The notes below the pieces were generated by a model. That model made no database searches. It saw only the letters and a list, made by a program, of their open reading frames with translations, and had not been told where the DNA came from. The translations under genes were made by a program, and so were the position numbers. Positions 19,334 through 26,893 of a stretch of DNA of 26,893 nucleotides are shown here, one piece after another; within the stretch, counting starts at the first letter, position 1, and each line of letters opens with the position of its first letter. The stretch is taken from NCBI GenBank assembly GCA_028456385.1, contig JALNQF010000487.1, positions 1 to 26,893 on the forward strand, in the 5' to 3' direction. The DNA comes from Ophiosphaerella korrae. Taxonomy: Eukaryota; Ascomycota; Dothideomycetes; Pleosporales; Phaeosphaeriaceae.

Positions 19334-20881
19334 ATGTCCACCACAATCTTCACGGGCACGGCAACCAAGCGCAAGTGCAGCGATAGCACAACGACGAAGA
19401 CGTATTTGACGGAAGGCCGTCTCGGAACCAAGCCATCAACACTGCTAATCGAACACGTTAATAAGCTCGAACTCGACGATGAGCTGCTCAGCCTCCAGGA
19501 ATATGTCCTGACTGACATTTCCCACGCCGTCATGCTCACACACACGGGCGTCTTCGATGCAAAGCATGGCTGCGACATTGTCAAGGCTCTTCTCGAACTC
19601 TGGGAAGGCGACACGGCTGCCATTCTCGCCGCTGATCCCGAGGTAGGCACTCTTGGTCTTCATATCGAACGCTACCTAGAGGGCGTCCTGGGACCCCGCG
19701 GCCGTGATATTCAGCGCGCCCGAAGCCGAATCGACCAGAAACATACCAACTGGCGACTCGTGAACCGCAAAAACCTGATACAAGTCATCGAAGAGCTGAC
19801 CCGCCTCGGTGCCGCCATCTTGGCCACTGCTGAGCGCTACGCTGGCGCCATCATGCCCGGGTACACCCATCTGCAGCACTCCCAGCCCACGACAGTTGAC
19901 CATTATCTAAACGCCCATTACTGGGGCCTATCCCGCTGCCTCGATCGGCTTCTGGAAACCTACGACCGTCTTAATGTGAGCCCACTTGGCGGCGCTGCTT
20001 ACAGTGGAACCTCGTGGCCCATCAACCGTGCCGAAACGGCGGCACATCTCGGTTTCCGTTGTACCATCCCCAATGCGCGCGATGCTGGGATGGCATCACT
20101 CGATATGGGTGCTGAACTTGCCAGCGTTCTGGCCGCGACGCTCTCTTCGATCAGCCGCCTCGCCTCAGATCTGAACTACTGGTCCTCGAGCGAAGTCGGC
20201 CACGTGCGGATCCATGCGTCGCTTTGTGGTACATCCAGCATGATGCCACAAAAGCGTAACCCTATGGTCCTAGAGCGCATACGTGGTCTCGCCGGTGTCG
20301 CGGCCGGTTGGTCCGCAAGCCACCTCGGCGTAATGCATACGGCCACATCAACCGACGTGGACCAGTCTTATGTCCACAACCTACTGCCCGGCCAGTGTAC
20401 CGAGACGAAAGGAGCCATTGCTCTGTTGCGTGAAGTCATCACGACAATTGAATTTGATGTATCCGCCATGCGCATGTCAGCAGGCAAACACTGGTCCACC
20501 GCGAGCGCGCTGGCAGATGCTCTCGTTTCTTCGGGTGGTCTTAGTTTTCGCGACGCTCATGAGAGCGTTGCTCGTTTGGTCGCTGCTCACGAGCAAGCCG
20601 GTATTCACAATGGGGAGCTCCGCGATTCGCTTATCAAGGACAAAGCTTTCAATACTTTCACAGTTAGGGAGTTGGAAAAGATCCTGAGCCCAGAAGCCTT
20701 TGTCGCCTCTAGGATTAGCTCGGGTGGAACTGCTACCGCAGAGCGCGCTGCACTCGCCACTGCTGCCTCAGCAGATCTTGACGATAAGACGAAGAAGCTG
20801 CGACTTCGCATCGACCACGTCGCTAGAGGATCAGAGGTGCTTCTCAAAGAGGCAAAAGCCCTTGCTGCTACTAGAGCCTGA
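19334..20881 (+). CDS. Argininosuccinate-lyase-like enzyme (fumarase/aspartase superfamily), intronless
   Basis: A 515 aa member of the superfamily of homotetrameric lyases that cleave C-N bonds of succinyl compounds, usually releasing fumarate. Conserved region 1 is RARSRIDQ (128-135), region 2 is GYTHLQHSQP (176-185) with the Thr-His pair used in catalysis, and region 3 is SSMMPQKRNP (301-310), the signature loop with the catalytic Ser. Three features differ from true argininosuccinate lyase: GRSRNDQ has become ARSRIDQ, losing the Asn; a TSTDVDQ segment (338-344) stands where DLQEDK is expected; and GTSWPINR (225-232) resembles bacterial uncharacterised paralogues. It is therefore probably not the arginine-biosynthesis enzyme. 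ATG 19334 has A at -3; an upstream in-frame ATG at 19154 would start by translating the promoter repeat region. No intron is needed, unlike its neighbours. Confidence 0.88.
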   Translation: MSTTIFTGTATKRKCSDSTTTKTYLTEGRLGTKPSTLLIEHVNKLELDDELLSLQEYVLTDISHAVMLTHTGVFDAKHGCDIVKALLELWEGDTAAILAADPEVGTLGLHIERYLEGVLGPRGRDIQRARSRIDQKHTNWRLVNRKNLIQVIEELTRLGAAILATAERYAGAIMPGYTHLQHSQPTTVDHYLNAHYWGLSRCLDRLLETYDRLNVSPLGGAAYSGTSWPINRAETAAHLGFRCTIPNARDAGMASLDMGAELASVLAATLSSISRLASDLNYWSSSEVGHVRIHASLCGTSSMMPQKRNPMVLERIRGLAGVAAGWSASHLGVMHTATSTDVDQSYVHNLLPGQCTETKGAIALLREVITTIEFDVSAMRMSAGKHWSTASALADALVSSGGLSFRDAHESVARLVAAHEQAGIHNGELRDSLIKDKAFNTFTVRELEKILSPEAFVASRISSGGTATAERAALATAASADLDDKTKKLRLRIDHVARGSEVLLKEAKALAATRA

Positions 20882-20973
20882 ATGCCTTTCAAGTTTTCTT
20901 TCCTTATTTTTCTTTTCATAGCCTAATTATATTAGCAATCTTAGACTAGAAGACATATAACTTGGTAAACAAT

Positions 20974-21039
20974 CCGACGGCAAACCTGCGTCGGGAAATG
21001 GACGCACCCCGTTCGGGCAATCCGGGCATCGCTTTGCCC
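20974..21039. repeat. Cluster of small GC-rich inverted repeats
   Basis: CCGACG-N9-CGTCGG (20974-20994), CCCG-TT-CGGG (21008-21017, loop too short to fold alone) and GGGCA-N6-TGCCC (21024-21039) lie within 66 bp. They could form RNA hairpins in the lyase 3' region or be the remains of a repeat. No known element recognised. Confidence 0.45.
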
Positions 21040-21108
21040 CATGCATAACGTAGAGCTCAAAGTCTTGAGCGCAGTAATCTGAGGAGCTCTGTCAAAGCAC
21101 CTAACTCC

Positions 21109-21141
21109 TTTTTTTTTGTCGTTGTTGTTGTCGTTGTCGTA
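21109..21141. repeat. Poly-T and GTT/GTC trinucleotide repeat
   Basis: A T tract is followed by GTC/GTT triplets ending GTCGTTGTCGTAG. Simple-sequence repeat. Confidence 0.9.
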
Positions 21142-21240
21142 GAAGGCGTGATCTTTAGTAGCCTGATCTTTGGACGCTTGAAAGGTGCGTAGATTATCCT
21201 GCAGCTTAGTTACATCTCTACATTGGTGGAATCAAAGCCA

Positions 21241-21770
21241 GTCCCCTAGGTTTAGGTCTATAGGAGCATCTTTGTCTTAAGAAAGGGACATGTTTTAAAG
21301 GAATACAAACAGATAAGTGTTATTGCACCCAGTTTTTTAACTAAAAGCAGCTTGTAAAAGGTCTTCTTAAAGCTACAATATCTAATATTAAGCTTAAAAT
21401 ATTAAATTCGTGTAGTTTATAATCTAATTGCAAAGAGTAGAAAGGAAAAGAGCTAAGATAAAAGTTAGTTAAATAGATAGATAAATAGTAAATAATACTA
21501 GTATAATAAGGTGCCTAGTCGTCGACTTACTAAGTACCTTCGTATTAACGTGTTTTACTACTTATCCGGCTACACTAGTTATCTAGCTACCCTACTAAAA
21601 TCGCGACGCGTCTTCTTATAACTCTTGTAATACTACCTACCTAGCGCGCCTAGTAGGCTTAAAAAGAAAGTAGGCTTACTCTTTTAAAGTAGGCCTTTTA
21701 AACTAGCTAAAAATTAAGCTAGTAAAAGGTAGCTAAACTATATAGTATCTTTTAGTTAACCCTTTAAGGC
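21241..21770. other. Transition into the right RIP block
   Basis: Composition shifts from mixed to AT-rich and TpA-rich between about 21240 and 21480. CpG-containing words such as GTCGTCGAC and TCGCGACGCG survive around 21520-21610, as expected where RIP removed only CpA. No gene or element boundary identified. Confidence 0.5.
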
Positions 21771-22041
21771 TATAAGAGAGTTATCTCTTATATCTCTTAT
21801 TTTTATACTAATATTAGTAAGTTTATAACTTACTAATATTATAAACTTACTAATATTACAAACTTACTAATATTATAAACTTACTAATATTTAACTACTT
21901 TTTTACTTTTAGTTAGCGCTTAGTAAGCTACTAGGTATATATACCTAGTACTTACTTAGATAGCTTTATCTACTATTTATTCTTTTTAGTTAATTATTAA
22001 AACTACTTTATTAAGTTATTTTATATAAAGTCTACCTTATA
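21771..22041 (+). repeat. Solo LTR of the same Gypsy family (271 bp)
   Basis: Aligns end to end with the LTRs at 136-477 and 8627-8846: starts TATAAGAGAG, shares the TTAGTTAGCGCTTAGTA core and ends CCTTATA. It has three 17 bp subunits (21827-21877) where the 5' LTR has two 61 bp units and the 3' LTR has none. The sequence after it does not match the Gypsy interior. Flanking pentamers AAGGC and AAGTA do not form a convincing target duplication. Confidence 0.9.
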
Positions 22042-22265
22042 AAGTATAATAGAGTTACCTATTATTAACTACAAGTAACTACTATTAGGTATTAGTAGAT
22101 TAAAAAGTAATAATAAAAGCTTATATTAAAATTAAGTAATAACTATAAATAATAGTTAATTTATATATATAATATTAAGTATTAGCGTTTTAGGTTAGAG
22201 ATTAGATTACTAATACTATCCTAATAATAGTTGTAATTACTAACTATATACCTATACTTCTTAGC

Positions 22266-22368
22266 TAGCTTTATACTTTATATTTACTAAGATTATAAAT
22301 TATAAAGTTATTACGTACTTAGCTTTATACTTTATATTTACTAAAATTATAAATTATAAAGTTATTAT
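22266..22368. repeat. Tandem duplication of a 54 bp unit
   Basis: The unit beginning TAGCTTTATACTTTATATTT occurs at 22266-22319 and again from 22320 to about 22368, differing at one internal position (GATTAT versus AATTAT). Confidence 0.88.
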
Positions 22369-22660
22369 AAATCTATATTATAATTAACTTTTTAATTAAA
22401 CTTATTATATTATAAGTTAGAGCTTTACTCTATATAATTTAGGTAAGCCTATAGTAGTAAGTAAGCTATATAAGCTATTTAAGCTACTCTACTATATATA
22501 AGTAGCTTAGCTTAGATAGCTCTTTAATTAATAATTATCTCTTACTTATTCTTAAGCTTATATCTTATAATAGTTATAAGCTTAGTACTAAAAATTACTT
22601 AATAGTTCTATCCTATATACTATAGTAAGAGATCACGAGCTTAGTATACTCTTATCCTAA

Positions 22661-22685
22661 CTTATCTTATCTTATCTTATCTTAT
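22661..22685. repeat. (CTTAT)5 microsatellite
   Basis: Five perfect CTTAT units in a row, flanked by degenerate copies. Confidence 0.95.
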
Positions 22686-22799
22686 CTATTACTTAATTAC
22701 TTATAATATCTTATAGTAAGATTACTCTACTTAATAAAAGTACTACGCTACTTAATAAGTACTTATAATAGCTAGTATAGTTTATATAACTCTATTATA

Positions 22800-24380
22800 A
22801 TACTCTTAAGCTAGGTATCTAGTAGCTAGTTAATTTAGAAGCTAATAACGTCCCTAATATCTACGCTAACAAACTAGTTTAACTTAAACTAAAGAGCTTA
22901 GTAATAGTAAAAGAGGTAGCTACCTATAAGCTTATAATAGAGAAATACTAGGCTATAAAAGATACCTAGGTATCGCGAATAGTACGCCTTAGAGCTCTAA
23001 GCGCCTAGGTAAACGCTATAGTTAATCTAAGCTATCTAGTAATAGCTAAGATAACTCTACTTATAAACAATAAAGCTATATTATAAGAGCTTATCTAAAC
23101 GCTAAAGAGCTTACTAGCCTTATCTAATACTAGCGCTAGTAATCTTATCTAAGCTTAATACTAAGCCTATCTATAAAAGGCTTACTAAAGACGCTAATTA
23201 CTAGAGCTCTAGTATAATAAGTAGCTACGCCTATATTAGTGTATAATCGCATATAATATTATAGAGGTAATAGGTAAGCTTATAGTATAAGATTTTCTAG
23301 AGGCGTTAATACTAAAGCTAGCTCTAGACTAGGCTTAGATAATAAGCTAATTAGTAATCTAGAGCTTAGTCCTTAGCTTAAAGGCACTTACGCTAAAGTA
23401 AATTAGTAGTATCTACTTAGCTCTATTATAAGAGTATAAGCTCTAAACTACTAATTAAGGAGCTAGCGTATTTATAACGTTTAGAGGATCTAAGCTATAA
23501 GTATTAAGCTCTAACTTAAAATATAACTACCTATATAGCTAAGCTTACTACTAGAAGCTATAAGATTATAGATAGATATAAGTAGCGCTTATAGGTAGTC
23601 TATTTAAAATAGACAATAATAGAAAGGTAAAAATATAGGCTTATTTAGATAAGCTACGCTTTATAGTAGTTAAAACCCTAGTAACTTAAAAGTAAGCTAG
23701 TCCCTCTTAGGAACTAGTTAAAGCTAGCTTAGAGTTAGTTAAATTAAAGGCTCTAGCTTATCTAGGCTAGCTAAACGTAGCACTTATTAACCTAGGTATA
23801 TTTATTAACCTAGGTACGCTTATTAACTTAGGTAAACTTATTAAGCTTACTCCTAAAGCCTACTTAACGCTAGATTTTAATACTTACTTACTCTCTAAGA
23901 GTACTATACTTAATAATAGAGCTACTCTCTACTTAGTTAACTTAATAAGTCTTATAGAACTAGGCTCTTTTATAAGAGTAAAAAGTATAAGCTACGTAGA
24001 AGTAAGTATATAAGCGTTTCTAATACTTAGTAAAAGTACTTAAATCCTTAAGAACGCTCTAAATAGTACTTATAGTAAGCGTATAGAGAATCTTGTACTT
24101 TATAAAGTAGTAGTAGTTAAAGGATTTTATATTAATATAGTATCTAAAGCTTAATTATAGTAAGCTAGAGTATAGTATTAAGGTTTTAACGCAACTCTAA
24201 GAATAGGAATACTAGTAGAGAGTATTGTACTAGCGACGCTAATACGTAAATATAACCTTACTTTTATTAAATACAAGCCTATTACGTTTTATCTAACTAT
24301 TATAAGTGTAACTTAAGGTAATTAAGTTAATTACTAGCTTAACTTATAGCGTACAACGCCTAGAAGCGACTTAGAAGAGC
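22800..24380 (+). pseudogene. Decayed Copia gag and protease
   Basis: A long protein-like frame interrupted by TAA/TAG starts near 22800 (LVNLEANNVPNIYANKL) and runs through a helical, Leu/Arg-rich gag-like segment. An 18 bp tandem triplet at 23786-23839 gives a six-residue repeat (INLGxx) just before the protease. The protease catalytic Asp-Ser-Gly triad is mutated. A zinc knuckle was not found. Confidence 0.6.
23786..23839 (+). repeat. Three 18 bp tandem units in the Copia gag/protease linker
   Basis: ATTAACCTAGGTATATTT and two variants, head to tail, in frame (INLGxx repeated). Confidence 0.85.
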
Positions 24381-24389
24381 TCTAGTACG

Positions 24390-25330
24390 CTAGAGCTAGT
24401 TATCTTAGACTAGAAGTACTACGAGCGCTAGTAACAAGCGCAAGAAACGTACGTATTAATAGAATAGCGCGTATTAAGTACAAGTATTACTTAATAGCGT
24501 ACACTAAGTAAGTTATCTTAAAGTAGCCTAGAGAGAGAGCTTTACACTTATACTAGCGAGTAGCGTAAGACCTATTTAATATACTTACTAGCCGCTTTAG
24601 AGAAGTTTAGACTATACTACTTAAGTATAAGTATAGTAGTAAGCTCTATACTTACTTATTATAAGGTAAAACGCTCTAAGAAATAATAAAAGTATTTAAA
24701 AGCTTTATAAAGCTACTACTAACGCGCTATAAGCTCTATATATACGTACTCTAGTAAGATAATAAAGTAGTAACGCTTTTATAGAGAGGTAAGATACGCT
24801 TCTAGATTTAAGCTAAATAAGAAGAGATTATAGTTAAGAGTACTCTAGTATATATATACGAGCTAAATAGAAGAGCTAAGAGAGCTAGTTAAAAAATAAT
24901 AACAAAAGTAATTAAGATAAGGATAAGTACTAACTTACTAGAAAGGCTCTAGCTAGAGATAGTAGAAGTAGCTACGTAGCTATATAATATAAGCCTAAGC
25001 TACGCTTATAATATATAAGCTCCTAATATAGTACTTAATAGCTAGTTTAGATAGTACTTTAGATACTATTAGCTTAAGTAAGTAAGAGCTACTATAGTAG
25101 ACCTTTAGCTAGATTAGAGTAGAGTATACACTTATAGCTACTACGTATATCTACTTAATAAGGAGCAAGTAGCTAGGCGTAATAAGAGAGGCTTTAAAAT
25201 AAGCCCTTAGGGCTATATTAGATATCTAGTAAGATATAGAGTATCTAATATATATAGGATATAGGTCCTAGAATTAGATTAGGTAATTACAACGCGTAAC
25301 GTAACGTTTAATAAGTAGCTCTTCTATAAT
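24390..25330 (+). pseudogene. Decayed Copia integrase
   Basis: The gag-pre-integrase segment (LRLEVLRAL near 24405) is followed by a core with ERALHLY and LLKYKYSSKLYTYLL. The C-terminal part is unmistakable: AYNI then APN around 25005-25030, GFKISP at about 25190, and YRVSNIYRI followed by TRNVTFN at about 25230-25310, the Copia GKxxG-like and RDVxFxE regions. Stops replace Trp and Gln throughout. Confidence 0.8.
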
Positions 25331-26389
25331 AAGAGGAGTAAAGCTTATTAAGAGCTCCTAAAGCTAGAGATTTAAAAACTTGTTAACGTATTATATAAAG
25401 ACGTAGCGCGCAATATAAAAGAGACCTAAGATAATATATATAACTAGCTCTATAAAGCAGCTTAAATCCTAGAAGGTAACTAGTAAAGTAAGCACCTAGA
25501 GTAAAATCTAGGGGGTAGAGCTCTATATAATACTAAAAGCTAGGCTAGCTAGCTAGCTATCTTAGTAGAATAAGGAGTAGATCTTATATAGGTAGTAAGC
25601 TTAGCTAGTAAACTATATAGAATCTATATAGAGTAACTTAAGCTTAGTAGCCTTTAAACTCTAGAGTAAATACCTAAACCTAGAGGAGTTTAGTATATAG
25701 GTACTAATATTAATTATAGAAATTAATATAGTAAAGTATCTAAAAGCTCCTAGGAATTATAATTAACTAGAGAAGCGAGCGCCTTAAAGTAGCTAATAGA
25801 TAAGAGTTTAACTTATTAAATAGCTACTTATTAAACTACCTCTCCTTAAGTAGCTATAGCTTCTATAGCTCTAAATAAAGTAGATACTATCTTTTATTAA
25901 GTAGCTATATCTTATGTAGCTCTAAATAATATAGTTAGAGCTTATTAGTAGCGTATACGCTAGTAATAGCTAGCGCTAACGCGATTAAGCTAAAGACTCT
26001 AAAATAATAAGCTAGACAATAGCGCTAGAAGCTTAAGCGCTTACTTATTATTATATAAACCTAAGTAGAGTAAATAGAGTAGTATACTAGACGAGCTACT
26101 CTTATAAGTACTAATAGACTATAACCTAAATATAGAGCTCGCTGTAGTAAACGCTATAATTATAGTAGCTACTTAGCTTAAGCTATAGCTATAGCTATAA
26201 GCTTATCTATATTAAGATAAGCTACTACTACTACTATAGAATTAGAAGTACTTATATACGTACTTATATAGGTAGCTCTTTAAATAAGTAGCTTAGAAAG
26301 AGATTAATACGCTACTAGTAGCTAGCACCTAGGAGGAGATAGAGCGCTCGTAATTAAGTAATTAGCTACTACCTCTAAAGTAGGTTTTT

Positions 26390-26893
26390 ATATACAAACT
26401 TAACTAAGATAGCTACTTTCTTAAGTATAAAGCTTAGATTGTAGTGCGTAGAGACCTCTAAATAATTAATTTAATATAATTAACTTACGCTACTACGTTA
26501 GTAGCGCGCTCGTTTTAAACTATAATAGCGATTATAGCTAAGTTTAACCTAGAAGTAGCTTAGTATAACGTTATTAGAGCTTTCCTTTACGTATATAGAG
26601 ATTATTAACTAGTAGTTATCTATAAGCTCCTAGATAAGTTTAAAGTAGCTAGTAAGTGCGTTAAGCTTAATTAAGCGCTGTATAGCCTTAAAGACTTACT
26701 ACTCCTCTAGTATAAAGAGCTCTTAAGAATACTTAAATAAGCTAGTTTTATAGTCTTAAAAGAAGAGCTATACTTATTCTATAATAAGGAGCGTAAAATA
26801 CTCTTTCTCTTCTACGTTAATAATATATTAGTAATATATTATAAAATCTACTAATTAGAAGCTTACTAAATTATTAAAAGAATTAAACGAGCG
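26390..26893 (+). pseudogene. Decayed Copia reverse transcriptase, truncated by window end
   Basis: Recognisable RT segments in order: FLKYKA then IVVRRDL (26400-26455), LTYATTLVARSF (about 26480-26517), AFLYVYRDY (about 26577-26608), LYSLKDLLLL (about 26680-26708) and FYVNN (26810-26824), where the family has YVDD. The Asp codons became Asn by G-to-A changes after T. The thumb and RNase H lie beyond the window. Confidence 0.85.

Larger units (their letters stand above)
20882..21240. other. Downstream region of the lyase and right edge of the island
   Basis: Normal-composition DNA, T-rich just after the stop codon as expected for a 3' untranslated region. It contains a group of short GC-rich inverted repeats (20974-21039) and a simple repeat (21109-21141). 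No gene recognised. Confidence 0.5.
22042..22799. other. RIP-decayed AT-rich DNA between solo LTR and Copia gag
   Basis: No coding sequence seen. It should contain the Copia 5' LTR and leader, but without the 3' LTR in the window I cannot define them. Holds a 54 bp tandem duplication and a CTTAT microsatellite, listed separately. Confidence 0.45.
22800..26893 (+). mobile_element. Ty1/Copia retrotransposon, RIP-inactivated, cut by the window end
   Basis: In the + strand, stop-interrupted frames read in Copia order. A gag-like region covers about 22800-23600. A protease ghost follows near 23870-23940, with LDF then NNRATL where an aspartic-protease LDSGAT region is expected. Integrase lies at about 24390-25320 and reverse transcriptase from about 26390 to the window end. 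Integrase before RT distinguishes Copia from the Gypsy element on the left. The RT active-site aspartates have both become Asn (26819-26824). The 3' end and 3' LTR lie outside the window. Confidence 0.85.

Noticed and set aside
21118..21141. GTT/GTC run as a poly-valine or other coding repeat
   Set aside because: No open frame with a start codon surrounds it; it is a simple-sequence repeat in non-coding DNA.

Overview
The window comes from the nuclear genome of a filamentous ascomycete (Pezizomycotina). It holds a 7.8 kb island of ordinary, intron-containing fungal genes (about 13.4-21.2 kb) between two AT-rich blocks (1-13.4 kb and 21.2-26.9 kb). The blocks carry the mark of repeat-induced point mutation (RIP): TpA is everywhere, CpA and TpG are almost gone, the remaining C sits mainly in CpG, CpT or CpC, and every recognisable protein is broken by TAA/TAG at expected Trp and Gln codons.

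Left block. One complete Ty3/Gypsy chromovirus lies at 136-8846 (+ strand). It has 5' and 3' LTRs, a GTTAG target duplication on both sides, a mutated primer-binding site, a polypurine tract, and decayed gag, RT, RNase H, integrase and chromodomain. After it comes AT-rich DNA with a decayed, unidentified minus-strand reading frame (about 10.5-11.8 kb), then a 1.4 kb element with long terminal inverted repeats (11841-13237).

Gene island. (1) A Zn2Cys6 transcription factor on + (14087-16121), whose first exon and zinc cluster are split by introns. (2) An MFS sugar-porter type transporter on - (16829-18743), six exons, 536 aa when spliced. (3) An intronless argininosuccinate-lyase-like enzyme on + (19334-20881), 515 aa. 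The transporter and lyase share a 590 bp divergent promoter that contains a 50 bp tandem duplication, each copy with a CGG-N-CCG motif. The regulator is tail-to-tail with the transporter. Regulator, permease and lyase together look like a small inducible uptake-and-cleavage (catabolic) module; the substrate cannot be read from sequence.

Right block. A solo LTR of the same Gypsy family lies at 21771-22041. It is followed by AT-rich DNA and the 5' part of a decayed Ty1/Copia element (about 22.8 kb to the window end, + strand), with gag, protease, integrase and RT ghosts.

No rRNA, tRNA or CRISPR array was recognised. Splice sites were assigned by eye from reading-frame continuity and family motifs. 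One intron of the transcription factor remains ambiguous.
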